Part shown: in pieces, positions 30,827-40,196 of the stretch
How positions within the stretch are numbered: position 1 is the stretch's first letter
How the letters are laid out: each line of letters begins with the position of its first letter
Assembly (NCBI GenBank): GCA_913061055.1
Contig: CAJXVA010000010.1
Coordinates: 1 to 50,411 of the forward strand
Direction of reading: 5' to 3'
Source of the DNA: an uncultured Pseudomonadota bacterium
Lineage (GTDB): Bacteria > Myxococcota_A > Polyangia > Nannocystales > Nannocystaceae
Length of the DNA stretch: 50,411 nucleotides
Notes under the pieces: generated by a model
The model's input: the letters and a program-made list of their open reading frames with translations, nothing else
What the model was told of the DNA's origin: nothing
Databases searched by the model: none
Position numbers and translations under genes: made by a program

Positions 30827-32845
30827 ATGAGCGACCCTCTCGAGACACTGCACCAGGACCTCCGGTCTCTGGTCGGCCAAACCGTGGCCGGACGCTATCG
30901 AGTCGAGGCCCTGATCGGGGTCGGTGGCATGGCGGCGGTTTTCCGCGCGCATCACGAGGGTTTGCATCGCGACCTGGCGATCAAGGTCCTGCACCCCAAC
31001 CTCAGCGCCAACTCGGAGATGTCCGCGCGCTTCGAGCGTGAGGCCCGCTCGGCATCGAGGCTCGACCATCCCAACTGCGTGCAGGTGACCGACTTCGGGT
31101 CGACCGACGACGGCATGATGTACATGGTCATGCAGCTGCTCGAGGGTGCCGAGCTCACGGGCATGCTCGGCAAGCCGATCGCGTCGCCGCGGGCCGTCGA
31201 GTTGATCCTGCAGATCCTCCGTGGTCTCGAGCACGCCCACTCCAACGGAGTCGTGCATCGCGACGTCAAGCCGGAGAACGTCTTCGTCACCCAAGACCAC
31301 GAAGGCGACGAAGTGCTCAAGCTGGTCGACTTCGGGATCGCCAAGCTCACCGACGCGACGACAGACACCCACAAGACGTCCGCAGGTTTGGTGTTCGGAA
31401 CGCCGGCGTACATGTCTCCGGAGCAGGCGATGGGGGTCGAAGCCGACTCCCGGGCGGACCTCTACTCCACGGGCATTCTGTTCTACCAAATGCTGTCCGG
31501 GCGACTGCCGATCGACAACGACGACCCCGTCGCGTTGGTGCGCATGCAAGTCGCCGTCGACCCGAAGCCGCTGCCGTCCAGCGTTCCGCCGGTCATCGCT
31601 GGGGTTGCTCAGCGACTGCTCGAAAAAGACCGGGACCACCGTTTTCAGACGGCAACCGAAGTCATCGAGACGCTCGAGAGCATCGAACTCATGCTCCTGG
31701 ACGAGCATGTCAGCGACATCGAGATCACGGTCCCGGAGAGTGCCTCGAGCTCGACCGGCGTGGAGATGGTGCCGGATGCCGTCGTTGTCCCCACGCCCGC
31801 TCCGAGCGCTCCGCGACCGGTCTGGAAGTGGGCAGCAGCTGCCGGCGTGTTGGTGCTGGTGGCGGGGTCGGCGGCCATTCTTCGCGCGGGCGGTGATGAC
31901 TCCGCCGAGGTCACAGAGACCCGCACCGCGGTCTCCGGCGGCGATAGCCCGCGGTCTGCAAGCGCTGGCCGGGTCGATGACAACGGGCCGGCCGCCGCCG
32001 CGCTCAACGAAGTCGATCTCCTGTTGTCTGCCAACAGCACCAAGAAGGCCAAGGAGGCAGAGGCCCTGCTCACCCCGCTTCGCGAGGAGTTCCCAGACGA
32101 ACCCGTCTTTGTGTGGCGTCAGGGTAGGGCGCTGGCCCTGCAGCCGCGCAAGATCGCTCGGGCGCTGGAGGTGTACGGGGAGGCAGTCGATGCCGACCCC
32201 ACGCTGCTCAACGAGGGTACGTTCTACGCTCAGCTTCACGAGTTGCTGCGGAAGCCCAAGATCCGCACCGAAGCGATCGCGTTCTCGCTCAAGCGGGTCG
32301 GCGACTACTGCGACGACTTCTTGGTCGAGACCGTCAACGACGATCAAGAGCCGATTCAGTACGACGCCCGTCACGAAGTACTGGTTTCTCTGCGCGAGAA
32401 CGAAGCGACCGCGTCCCGGATCGACGCGCGTCTCAACCGAGCACTCGACGTGATGCAAGCGGCAGACGCGAGTGCGCCATGCAAGTCCTACGCGGCCGCT
32501 CTGGATGCGGTGATGGAGGCGCCGGAGTACTACTTCTACAACCGCGTCGAGAAGGCCACCGTCCCGAAGGCGCCCGAACAGGTTGACCCGGCGAGCAAGG
32601 ACGACGTCGAACTCTGCAGCCGTCTGCCCGCGCGGCGCGATGAGGTCTTGGCCGAGCTCGCGCCGCTTCACCCCGACGCTCAAGAGACCGGGGGTGTCAT
32701 CGAGATCTTGGACGAGGACGACGAGGTGCCAGCCGAGACGGCCGCACCCAAGCCGAAGCCCAAGAAGAAAAAGAAGAAGAGCAGTTCCAGCTCGGACTGC
32801 AACCGGTTCGGCGCCGCGCTCACCAAGAAGTGTCGCAACAAGTGA
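30827..32845 (+). CDS. Membrane Ser/Thr protein kinase
   Basis: The 672-residue product starts at ATG 30827. The kinase domain (about 24-290) is complete: GVGGMAAVF, Lys53, HRDVKPEN (144-151), DFG 168-170 and SPEQ 197-200. A Pro/Ala-rich stretch precedes one membrane helix (about 335-354; WAAAAGVLVLVAGSAAILRA). The outer part has a TPR-like helical region (about 390-600; ALNEVDLLLSAN, KAKEAEALLTPLRE) and a Lys-rich tail (KPKPKKKKKKSSSSSDC). It is a canonical active kinase of the PknB/Pkn group with an extracytoplasmic sensor. The stop overlaps the GTG of the maf gene (GTGA). Confidence 0.92.
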   Translation: MSDPLETLHQDLRSLVGQTVAGRYRVEALIGVGGMAAVFRAHHEGLHRDLAIKVLHPNLSANSEMSARFEREARSASRLDHPNCVQVTDFGSTDDGMMYMVMQLLEGAELTGMLGKPIASPRAVELILQILRGLEHAHSNGVVHRDVKPENVFVTQDHEGDEVLKLVDFGIAKLTDATTDTHKTSAGLVFGTPAYMSPEQAMGVEADSRADLYSTGILFYQMLSGRLPIDNDDPVALVRMQVAVDPKPLPSSVPPVIAGVAQRLLEKDRDHRFQTATEVIETLESIELMLLDEHVSDIEITVPESASSSTGVEMVPDAVVVPTPAPSAPRPVWKWAAAAGVLVLVAGSAAILRAGGDDSAEVTETRTAVSGGDSPRSASAGRVDDNGPAAAALNEVDLLLSANSTKKAKEAEALLTPLREEFPDEPVFVWRQGRALALQPRKIARALEVYGEAVDADPTLLNEGTFYAQLHELLRKPKIRTEAIAFSLKRVGDYCDDFLVETVNDDQEPIQYDARHEVLVSLRENEATASRIDARLNRALDVMQAADASAPCKSYAAALDAVMEAPEYYFYNRVEKATVPKAPEQVDPASKDDVELCSRLPARRDEVLAELAPLHPDAQETGGVIEILDEDDEVPAETAAPKPKPKKKKKKSSSSSDCNRFGAALTKKCRNK

Positions 32846-33438
32846 AGCTGCTGCTGGCGTCCACGTCTCGGTACCGCAGAGCGCTCCTTGAAAGGCTCTC
32901 GATTCCGTTCGACGTTGCCGCGCCTGAGTTCGACGAGTCCGCCCACGAGGGTCTGTTCTCGACCTCGACCGATGAAGCGTTCGCGCTCCATCTGGCTGAA
33001 GGCAAGGCTCGAAGCCTCGTCGAGTCCCATCCGGGCCACCTCATTCTCGCCGCTGACCAGATCGCGACGCTCGACGTCCCTCCCCGCACACTGCTGCACA
33101 AGCCGGGTTCGGTCGACCGGGCTGTCGCACAGCTCATGACGCTGGCGGGAAGGACTCACACGCTCACGACGGGGGTCGTGGCCCTCGCCCCTGCGTCGGG
33201 TCGACTCGAGACAGCCGTCGACAAGCAGCGATTGACGATGCGCTCCTACGGCGAGACAGAGGCGCGCGCTTATGTCGAAGCGGCACGGCCGCTGGATTGT
33301 GTAGGTGCGTATCGCGTCGAGGACGCCGGGATCACGCTCTTCGAGGACATTCGTGCGGATGACGTGACCGGCATCATCGGACTGCCGCTGCTGCACGTCT
33401 GCCGATTGCTCCGGCGGTTTGGGCTGCTCGCTTCCTGA
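32842..33438 (+). CDS. Maf-family nucleoside triphosphate pyrophosphatase (YceF-like)
   Basis: The GTG at 32842 overlaps the stop of the kinase gene and gives 198 residues, the normal length; VKLLLASTSRYRRALLERL is the Maf N-terminal signature. The central motif is AADQ (close to the SDQ of YceF rather than the ADT of dTTP/UTP-type Maf), and the C-terminal block GAYRVEDAGITLFEDIRADD-VTGIIGLPL is typical. YceF-type enzymes hydrolyse modified nucleotides such as m7GTP to the monophosphate, as house-cleaning or cell-division control. Coupling to a kinase gene is uncommon and may only reflect shared transcription. Confidence 0.9.
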   Translation: MKLLLASTSRYRRALLERLSIPFDVAAPEFDESAHEGLFSTSTDEAFALHLAEGKARSLVESHPGHLILAADQIATLDVPPRTLLHKPGSVDRAVAQLMTLAGRTHTLTTGVVALAPASGRLETAVDKQRLTMRSYGETEARAYVEAARPLDCVGAYRVEDAGITLFEDIRADDVTGIIGLPLLHVCRLLRRFGLLAS

Positions 33439-33466
33439 GACCCGGTAGATCTGATATCCCAGACGT

Positions 33467-34588
33467 ATGGTTGTGGGGATTCGGAATGGTCTGTGGTTGG
33501 TTGGCGCGCTCGCGCTCACGATGTCGGCGTGTGACAGCGGCGGCTCCGACGACGAGGGGTCCGAAAGCGCAAGCGAGACGAGCGGTGACGGGACAACCGG
33601 CGGCGAGACCACACCCCAGCCAACCGGCGAACCTGATACCGAGACCACCGACCCGGGCACGACGGTCGATCCGAGCGACTCGACGACCGGCGACGAGACC
33701 ACGGGTGCGGAGACCTCGACCGGTGGCACGGACGAACTCGGTGAGAAGATCGAGCTTCGTGTCGACAACTTCAGCGTCCCGCCAGTCGAGACGTCCTACA
33801 ACTGCTGGGACTTCACGTTCTCCCTCGACCAGCTCGGCCACATCACAGCCTTCGACGCAGTCATCGACAACGTCGCGCACGTCCACCACTTCGTCGTGAC
33901 CCTGACCGCGAACCCCTCGGGGTCGCCCAACGGCTACTCGTGCTTCGACCTCGAAGGCGACATGGTGTGGGCCTGGGCTCCTGGCGAGACTCGCTTCGAG
34001 CTCCCGCCCGAGGCTGGGTATCTCATCGGGGACACGCCCGGTGGCAACGTCACGCTGCGCCTTCAGGTTCACTACAACAACCCACTCGGGGTCTCGGGGC
34101 AGACCGACAGCTCTGGCTTCGACTTCTACGTCACCGACGAGCTGCGCGAGAACAACGCCGGAACGCTGGTGTTTGGCGACATCGACGGCATCGAGATCCC
34201 GCCCGGAGAGCCCGCACACGAGCACGTGATGACCTGCAGAGGCGAGGTCACCGCGGCTCAGCTTCCAGAGCCGATCCACGTCTTCGGCAGCTCCATGCAC
34301 GCACACGATTTGGGGAGCGTCCTGTACAGCGAGCAGTACCGCGACGGTGAGATGGTTCGGGAGATCAACCGGGATGACCCGTTCGACTTCGAGAACCAGA
34401 ACATGAAGCCGGTCGACTTCGACATCATGCCGGGTGACCAGATCGTCAACCACTGCTTCTACGACTCGACCGCCCGCAAGAACACGACGTTTGGTGGTCC
34501 GGGTACCCAGGACGAGATGTGCTGGAATACGATCGCCTACTACCCGAAGATCCCCTCGGGCTTCGACTACTGCTCCAGCAACAACTAG
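33467..34588 (+). CDS. PHM/DBH-type copper monooxygenase lipoprotein
   Basis: The 373-residue protein has a lipoprotein signal (LVGALALTMSAC, lipidated Cys22) and a Thr/Gly/Glu linker to about residue 90. The rest aligns with copper type II ascorbate-dependent monooxygenases. The ligands of peptidylglycine hydroxylating monooxygenase all have counterparts: CuH ligands His140, His141 (HVHHFVV) and His202 (VHYNNP); CuM ligands His278, His280 (MHAHDLG) and Met351 (DEMCWN). Several Cys could form the usual disulfides. It should hydroxylate an unknown substrate outside the cytoplasm. It lies 29 bp after maf. Confidence 0.85.
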   Translation: MVVGIRNGLWLVGALALTMSACDSGGSDDEGSESASETSGDGTTGGETTPQPTGEPDTETTDPGTTVDPSDSTTGDETTGAETSTGGTDELGEKIELRVDNFSVPPVETSYNCWDFTFSLDQLGHITAFDAVIDNVAHVHHFVVTLTANPSGSPNGYSCFDLEGDMVWAWAPGETRFELPPEAGYLIGDTPGGNVTLRLQVHYNNPLGVSGQTDSSGFDFYVTDELRENNAGTLVFGDIDGIEIPPGEPAHEHVMTCRGEVTAAQLPEPIHVFGSSMHAHDLGSVLYSEQYRDGEMVREINRDDPFDFENQNMKPVDFDIMPGDQIVNHCFYDSTARKNTTFGGPGTQDEMCWNTIAYYPKIPSGFDYCSSNN

Positions 34589-34714
34589 GGCGGCGGGCTT
34601 TCGCGGAACACGCCGGGCCCGTTCCCGGTTGGGGCTCCGTGTGTTGTGTGTCTCCTCGCCTCGCCTGTGGGTGCGGCTGCGCGGGCATTTGCCGCAGAGC
34701 TGCTAGGGTCCCGC

Positions 34715-36385
34715 ATGGCGTACAGTCCGGTGCGAGCTCCGCGTGGCAACGAGCTTAGCTGCAAGGGGTGGCCCCAAGAAGCCGCCCTTCGCATGTTGAT
34801 GAACAACCTCGATCCCGAGGTTGCCGAGCGGCCGGAGGACCTCGTCGTCTACGGCGGGACCGGGAAAGCGGTCCGCACGTGGGAGGACTTCCATCGGATC
34901 GCGGCCTCGCTGCGAGACCTCGAGTCGGATGAAACGCTGATCGTCCAAAGCGGCCGGGCACAAGGCATCTTCAAGACGCACGAGGACGCGCCGAGGGTGC
35001 TGATCGCGAACTCGAACCTGGTCGGGAACTGGGCGAACTGGGACGAGTTCCATCGCCTCGAAGGCCTGGGACTGACGATGTACGGCCAGATGACCGCCGG
35101 GAGCTGGATCTACATCGGCACCCAAGGAATCCTGCAGGGGACCTACGAGACGTTCATGGCGTGTGCCCGCACCCACTTCGGCGGCTCGCTCGACGGCAAG
35201 TTCGTGCTCACCGGAGGTCTTGGCGGTATGGGCGGCGCCCAACCTCTCGCGGCGCTGATGGCCGGCGCAGCCGTGCTCTGTGTCGAGGTGGACCCCGATC
35301 GCATTCAGCGTCGGGTCGATCACGGCTACTTGATGAAGTCGACCGAGGACCTGGACGAGGCTCTGCGGCTCATCGATGAGGCCGTCGCCAAGAACGAAGC
35401 GTTGTCGGTGGGACTGTTGGGCAACTGCGCCGAGGTGCTACCGGAGCTCGTTCGTCGCGGGCGCATTCCCGACGTGGTCACCGACCAGACGAGCGCGCAC
35501 GACGAACTCCACGGCTACGTTCCCGACGGCCTGTCCTTGTCCGAGGCTGAGGCCCTGCGTCGCGACGACCCCAAGGCGTACGTCCAGCGCAGCGTCGACG
35601 CGATGGGTAGGCATGTGGCGGCCATGCGCGACATGCAGAAGGCCGGGGCGGTCGCGTTCGACTACGGCAACAACATCCGTGCCCAAGCCGTGAAGGCTGG
35701 CGTAGAGGATGCGTTCGAGATCAAGGGCTTCATTCCCGAGTACATCCGGCCGCTGTTCTGCGAGGGCAAGGGCCCATTCCGATGGGCAGCGCTCTCGGGC
35801 AACCCCGAGGACATCGCGGTCACCGATCGCGAGCTGCTCAAGTTGTTCCCCGAGAACGCATCGCTGCGCCGCTGGACCGAGCTGGCCCAGAAGCACGTGA
35901 AGTTTCAGGGGCTGCCGTGCCGGATCTGTTGGCTCGGATACGACGAGCGAGACAAGGCCGGCCTGCTGTTCAACGACTTGGTCAAGACCGGCAAGGTCGA
36001 TGGTCCGATCGTCATCGGGCGAGACCACCTGGACTGTGGCTCGGTGGCATCGCCCAACCGCGAGACCGAGTCGATGAAGGACGGCTCGGACGCGATCGCA
36101 GACTGGCCGATCCTCAACGCGCTCATCAACACCGCGGCTGGGGCGACCTGGGTCTCGTTTCACCACGGCGGTGGCGTGGGGATGGGCTACTCGCTGCACG
36201 CTGGAATGGTCGTCGTCGCTGACGGAACCGACGGCGCGGCACGTCGGCTCTCACGGGTCCTTCGCTGCGACCCGGGAATGGGCGTCGTCCGGCACGTGGA
36301 CGCCGGCTACGACGAAGCCGTCGCGTTCGCCAAAGAGCATGGCGTGCGCGTTCCCGGCCGAACCATTCACGAGGACGTGGGCTGA
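34715..36385 (+). CDS. hutU: Urocanate hydratase
   Basis: From ATG 34715 the product has 556 residues, the usual length of urocanase, which converts urocanate to imidazolonepropionate with NAD+ as tightly bound cofactor. Family blocks are strong: [54 protein letters not shown] (NAD loop), the catalytic region around [11 protein letters not shown] and [19 protein letters not shown], and [15 protein letters not shown]. The ORF is open further upstream but lacks family similarity. hutI follows after 3 bp. Neither hutH nor hutG is present in the window. Confidence 0.97.
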   Translation: MAYSPVRAPRGNELSCKGWPQEAALRMLMNNLDPEVAERPEDLVVYGGTGKAVRTWEDFHRIAASLRDLESDETLIVQSGRAQGIFKTHEDAPRVLIANSNLVGNWANWDEFHRLEGLGLTMYGQMTAGSWIYIGTQGILQGTYETFMACARTHFGGSLDGKFVLTGGLGGMGGAQPLAALMAGAAVLCVEVDPDRIQRRVDHGYLMKSTEDLDEALRLIDEAVAKNEALSVGLLGNCAEVLPELVRRGRIPDVVTDQTSAHDELHGYVPDGLSLSEAEALRRDDPKAYVQRSVDAMGRHVAAMRDMQKAGAVAFDYGNNIRAQAVKAGVEDAFEIKGFIPEYIRPLFCEGKGPFRWAALSGNPEDIAVTDRELLKLFPENASLRRWTELAQKHVKFQGLPCRICWLGYDERDKAGLLFNDLVKTGKVDGPIVIGRDHLDCGSVASPNRETESMKDGSDAIADWPILNALINTAAGATWVSFHHGGGVGMGYSLHAGMVVVADGTDGAARRLSRVLRCDPGMGVVRHVDAGYDEAVAFAKEHGVRVPGRTIHEDVG

Positions 36386-36388
36386 ATC

Positions 36389-37648
36389 ATGGGCATGCTT
36401 CTACATCGAGCTTCGGCGGTTCTCACTCTGGCCGGCGATATCGGGCCGCGCCGTGGGGCGGCCATGTCCGATCTTCGGATCATCAAGAACGGCAGCGTCG
36501 CGGTCACCGACGAGGGCACGATCGCCTGGGTCGGACCCGCGGATGAGGTTCCGTCGTCTCTGCGTCGCACCGGCGTGATCGACTGCTCGGGCGACACGCT
36601 GATGCCGGCCTTCGTCGATTCGCATACGCACCTGGTGTGGGGTGGCGACCGGAAGGACGAACTCGAGCAGCGCCTCGGTGGCGCCGACTACGAAGAGATC
36701 TTCGCCGCCGGTGGTGGGATCCTCAGCTCGGTTCGCCAAACGCGGGAGCTGTCCGAGGACGAGCTGTACTTGGAGTCGTTGGCTCGTATCTCCCGGATGC
36801 GCCGGGCGGGCACCACAACCTTCGAGATCAAGAGCGGCTACGGCCTCGATCTCGAAACCGAGCTCAAGCAGCTTCGGGTCATCCGTCGTCTCCGCGATGA
36901 AGGTGGCTTTCGAGTCACTGCGACCTGTCTTGCAGCGCATGCTGTGCCCGCAGAGTCTCGGGGCAGTGACGCTGACCGGGCGGCGTTCCTCACCCGCGTC
37001 ATCGAGGAAATCCTACCGGCGGTTGCGGAGCAGGGTCTTGCGGACTCTTGCGATGTGTTCTGCGACCGTGGAGCGTTCACTCCGCAGGAGTCGCGGGCAG
37101 TCTTGACCAAGGCACTCGAACTCGACCTGGAGCTGCGCGTGCACGCCAACGAGTTCGGCCACACCGGCGGTGCGGCGCTGGCCGCTGAGCTCGGTGCGGC
37201 CTCGGCCGACCACCTCCTGGCCCTCGACGCCGACGAGCGAGCAGGCCTGCGAGACGCGGGCGTCGTCGCCACTTTGCTGCCCGGAACCTCGATGGTGCTG
37301 GGGAAGCCGTTCGCGGATGGCCGGGCGCTGGTCGAGGACGGGGTCGCCGTGGCTGTGGCCTCCGACTGCAACCCGGGCTCCTGTGCGCTCGAGAACCTGG
37401 CGGTCGTGCTTGGGCTCGCCTGCTATGGCAACCGCTTGTCACCCGCGGAAGCCATCTGCGCGGTCACGCACAATGCCGCCGCCTCCATGGGCCTCGACGA
37501 CCAGGTTGGGTCCCTTCGCCCCGGACGTCAGGCCGACATCCTGAGGTTGGCAACCGAGGACTACCGAGACCTCGTCTACCACGCAGGGTCTCCGTTGCTT
37601 CGAACCGTCTACCAGAGCGGTACCCCCATTCACGGCGGGCACTCGTAG
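36389..37648 (+). CDS. hutI: Imidazolonepropionase
   Basis: The 419-residue protein opens the imidazolone ring to N-formimino-glutamate, the third step of histidine breakdown. It has the amidohydrolase metal motif HTH in DSHTHLVWGGDR, later His ligands in CLAAHAVP and HANEFGHTGGAALA, the catalytic Asp in VASDCNPGSC, and the hallmark KSGYGLDLETELKQLRV. The ATG at 36389 follows hutU by 3 bp, so the two form one operon. A 17-bp gap separates it from the cNMP-binding gene downstream. Confidence 0.96.
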   Translation: MGMLLHRASAVLTLAGDIGPRRGAAMSDLRIIKNGSVAVTDEGTIAWVGPADEVPSSLRRTGVIDCSGDTLMPAFVDSHTHLVWGGDRKDELEQRLGGADYEEIFAAGGGILSSVRQTRELSEDELYLESLARISRMRRAGTTTFEIKSGYGLDLETELKQLRVIRRLRDEGGFRVTATCLAAHAVPAESRGSDADRAAFLTRVIEEILPAVAEQGLADSCDVFCDRGAFTPQESRAVLTKALELDLELRVHANEFGHTGGAALAAELGAASADHLLALDADERAGLRDAGVVATLLPGTSMVLGKPFADGRALVEDGVAVAVASDCNPGSCALENLAVVLGLACYGNRLSPAEAICAVTHNAAASMGLDDQVGSLRPGRQADILRLATEDYRDLVYHAGSPLLRTVYQSGTPIHGGHS

Positions 37649-37665
37649 TACGCTCCGCGGTACCC

Positions 37666-38274
37666 ATGGGTTCCGGTCTCGAAGAGCTCGGCATCACCGA
37701 CGACGACGGTGATGCTCCACTGGGCGGCATGCAGCAGCAGCCGCCCGTTGCCCAACCTGGGCCGGACAAGGTTGGCGCCGGTGTCTCGCCGAGCAGCGAA
37801 GAGCTGACCGCAGAACTCGAGCGACAGCTCCGCAAGGTCAGCCTGTTCGAGGGGCTGCTTCCCGTGCATCTGCGCCGCATCGCCTCGCTTGTGCATGAAG
37901 TCAGGCTCGAGCGCGGACAGGCCGTGTTTCGCCACGGCGACGAAGGGGATGGCCTCTACCTCATCGTCGAGGGCGCAGTTCGGATCTCTCGCAACGTCTC
38001 GGGCATCGGAGAGGAGGCGCTCGCCGTCCTCGCCCCGGGCATGTACTTCGGCGAGATGTCGATCGTCGATGACGACTGCCCTCGCTCTGCCGACGCGATT
38101 GCCCACGAATCGGCGCGGCTGCTGATGCTCCCCAAGGACGACCTTCGCGACTTGATGTTCGTGGACCGCGAGCTCGCCTACGAGCTCCTGTGGAGGTTCG
38201 TGCGCACGCTGAGCCGCCGCCTGCGGGAGTCGAACGACCGCCTGTTGATGCTGACGGTCAGCTCGAAGTTCTAG
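37666..38274 (+). CDS. Cyclic-nucleotide-binding domain protein without DNA-binding domain
   Basis: The 202-residue product has a disordered N-terminus of about 45 residues (DDDGDAPLGGMQQQ) and a Crp-type cNMP-binding domain from about 55 to 175: FRHGDEGDGLYLIVEGAVRI and the phosphate-binding cassette MYFGEMSIVDDDCPRSADAIA. The last 25 residues form a helix (VRTLSRRLRESNDRLLML) with no helix-turn-helix, so it cannot act like Crp. The Glu of FGEMS is present and Arg follows at the usual place, so binding is plausible. Partner unknown. Confidence 0.8.
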   Translation: MGSGLEELGITDDDGDAPLGGMQQQPPVAQPGPDKVGAGVSPSSEELTAELERQLRKVSLFEGLLPVHLRRIASLVHEVRLERGQAVFRHGDEGDGLYLIVEGAVRISRNVSGIGEEALAVLAPGMYFGEMSIVDDDCPRSADAIAHESARLLMLPKDDLRDLMFVDRELAYELLWRFVRTLSRRLRESNDRLLMLTVSSKF

Positions 38275-38322
38275 AGCACATCTCACAACCAGAGCGAGGG
38301 CGCCGCCCGAACTTGGAAGGGT

Positions 38323-38342
38323 GAGCGAAAGGAGCTTCGCTC
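38323..38342. terminator. Hairpin between convergent genes
   Basis: GAGCGAA-AGGAGC-TTCGCTC is a perfect 7-bp stem in the 111-bp gap between the stops of the cNMP-binding gene and the minus-strand kinase gene. There is no clear T tract on either side, but its site suits a shared terminator. Confidence 0.4.
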
Positions 38343-38385
38343 CCGCTGCGGGGGAAACCGAGAGGTTGCCCTTAGAGACCTGCCG

Positions 38386-39810
38386 CTAGCGACCGTTGTT
38401 GCCGTTGACCCCGCCGGGGACACCCTCCACGGCAGCACCCGCGGGTGACGCGACGCGGTCGGCGAGGTCGCACATTGCGGCGCTGCCGAGGGCGCAGCCT
38501 TCGGAGGTGGCTTCGAGAAGCATCGTTCGATGATACTCGAGTCCATTGTCGGTGGCTCCAGAGGCGGCCCGGTTCTGAGCGTCGAGATACTCGAACTCGT
38601 GGACGATGGAGAGCTTTTCGCAGGAGTCCACATCGCCTCCGAAACAGCGAGCTCGACGAGGGAGCGAGGACGGGTCCGTGCAGAACGAGGCCCTCATGCA
38701 CTGGAGTCGCTCCAGGCCCTCGCGTTCTTCCAGCGTCTCCTCAATGAACGCGCACCCTTCCTTCCAGCGTCCCAGCGCGAGCAGGGAAGAAGAGCGCTGT
38801 AGGATCTTCGCGTCACGACCCGGCAGAGGCCACGATGATTCGGCGGACGAGGCGAGGTTCTGCTCCAGCACCGCCCGAGAGCGTTCCGTCAGGAGAAGCT
38901 GTCCGGTGCACTCCGGCACGTCGGGGTTGGCGACGCTGCGGCCAAGCACCAGCATGGTGACAGCTCCGAGGCCTACGGCGGCCCACAGCTTTCGCCGCCG
39001 AGCCGGTGGTGGCTCGAGTGCGGCACACAACGCTTCCATGGAGTCGAATCGGTCGGCGGGGTCATCTTCGAGCCCTCGCTGCAGGACGCTGAGAAGCCGT
39101 GACGAACTTCGTCGTGGACCTCCGTCCGGCAGAAGCTCCTGGCCGACCCTGCACAGCGCGTACTGATCACTAGAAGCGCTGTGCGGGGCGCCGTTGCGGA
39201 CCTCCGGAGCCATGTACCTCCACGTTCCGAGACCGCCGGCCATCGGAGGTCTGGAGCTCACCACTCCCGATGACAGTCCGAAGTCGACGATGCGAAGCCG
39301 CCCGTCTCCACCGACGAGCGCGTTCGCTGGCTTGAAGTCGCCATGGGTGATCCCGGTTCTGTGGAGCGCGGCCAGTCCCGCCGCCGCCTGCCGAAGCACG
39401 TCGAGCTTGAGGTCCGGGGTGGGGTCGTCGTCCATCCAGTCGCGGAGGCTTCGACCCTCAACGAACTCCATCGCGATGAAGGCACAGTCGGCGAACTCGC
39501 CAGCCTCATAGACCGCGACGACGTTCGGGTGCGAGACCGTCGCGAGCGCCCGGGCCTCGTCGAGACTCGAGGTCCGTCGCGATCCGCTCGGTGCCCACAG
39601 GAGCTTGAGAGCCACGGTGCGGTGTAGGCGACGGTCTCGGGCTCGAAAGACGACTCCGCTGGCACCTTTGCCCACGACCCGCTCCAGTTCGTAGTCGCCG
39701 AACTCGACGGCAGAAGGAGCAAGCCCTAGAAGTCGAGCCTTGAGCGCGGACCTTCGTATCTGGAGCTCATAGGACTCTCCGTCCTTGGCCAGATTTGAGG
39801 GCTCGTTCAC
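38386..39810 (-). CDS. Membrane Ser/Thr kinase with Cys-module ectodomain
   Basis: The GTG at 39810 overlaps the stop of the lipoprotein gene (GTGA), giving 474 residues; the open frame upstream of it has no kinase character. The kinase domain has GKGASGVVF, Lys69, catalytic loop HGDFKPAN (156-163; Gly for Arg of HRD), DFG 176-178 and APEV. The C-lobe is short: about 20-30 residues usually found between SDQYAL and the last helices are missing. One membrane helix lies at about 274-290. The outer 180 residues contain a Cys-rich module (CFGGDVDSCEKLS, HEFEYLDAQ, EGCALGSAAMCDLA) matching the lipoprotein encoded just upstream. It is the last gene of the ECF cassette. Confidence 0.85.
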   Translation of the reverse strand: MNEPSNLAKDGESYELQIRRSALKARLLGLAPSAVEFGDYELERVVGKGASGVVFRARDRRLHRTVALKLLWAPSGSRRTSSLDEARALATVSHPNVVAVYEAGEFADCAFIAMEFVEGRSLRDWMDDDPTPDLKLDVLRQAAAGLAALHRTGITHGDFKPANALVGGDGRLRIVDFGLSSGVVSSRPPMAGGLGTWRYMAPEVRNGAPHSASSDQYALCRVGQELLPDGGPRRSSSRLLSVLQRGLEDDPADRFDSMEALCAALEPPPARRRKLWAAVGLGAVTMLVLGRSVANPDVPECTGQLLLTERSRAVLEQNLASSAESSWPLPGRDAKILQRSSSLLALGRWKEGCAFIEETLEEREGLERLQCMRASFCTDPSSLPRRARCFGGDVDSCEKLSIVHEFEYLDAQNRAASGATDNGLEYHRTMLLEATSEGCALGSAAMCDLADRVASPAGAAVEGVPGGVNGNNGR

Positions 39811-40154
39811 TTCGCCATCGAATCTAGCTGATCCAAGGCGGCGCAAGAAGGCTCGTGGTCCCCCTCGCAGCCGGCCTCCAGCGTGTTCCGCAGCTTTTGC
39901 TCCCGACGCGCGGCAGTCTCCAGGTCTCCATTCTTCTGCGCCTCCAGCATCTCGTATTCGTGGGGGATGGATGCCGTGAGACAGCACGCGCCGATCCCTT
40001 CGTCGAAGCAGGCCGTTTCATACTCCCCGGGGCCCGCATCGCAGCTCTCTGAGCCGGAGACCCACGACTCCTGGACGGGTTCGTTGGCATCCGCCTCGGT
40101 CGAGGCCGCGCACGCGGGGAGAAGGGCGATGAACATGAGGCGCAGAAGCTTCAT
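39807..40154 (-). CDS. Small Cys-rich lipoprotein
   Basis: The 115-residue product has a signal MKLLRLMFIALLPAC (lipidated Cys15). The mature part carries six cysteines and the motif ACFDEGIGACCLTASIP-HEYEMLEAQ, followed by LEAGCEGDHEPSCAALDQL. This matches the ectodomain of the kinase encoded downstream: CF, C, HE(Y/F)E, L(E/D)AQ, LEA, C and C fall in the same order and nearly the same spacing. The TGA overlaps the GTG of the kinase gene. It is likely a partner or decoy of the kinase ectodomain, perhaps by pairing through the shared module. 42 bp separate it from the sigma gene upstream. Confidence 0.75.
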   Translation of the reverse strand: MKLLRLMFIALLPACAASTEADANEPVQESWVSGSESCDAGPGEYETACFDEGIGACCLTASIPHEYEMLEAQKNGDLETAARREQKLRNTLEAGCEGDHEPSCAALDQLDSMAK

Positions 40155-40196
40155 GCTCCCGCTGTACGCAAACCCCGGCTCGGGATTGCGGCCGCC

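Noticed and set aside
30638..32683. 681-codon minus-strand frame opposite the membrane kinase
   Set aside because: Antisense shadow of a complete kinase domain.
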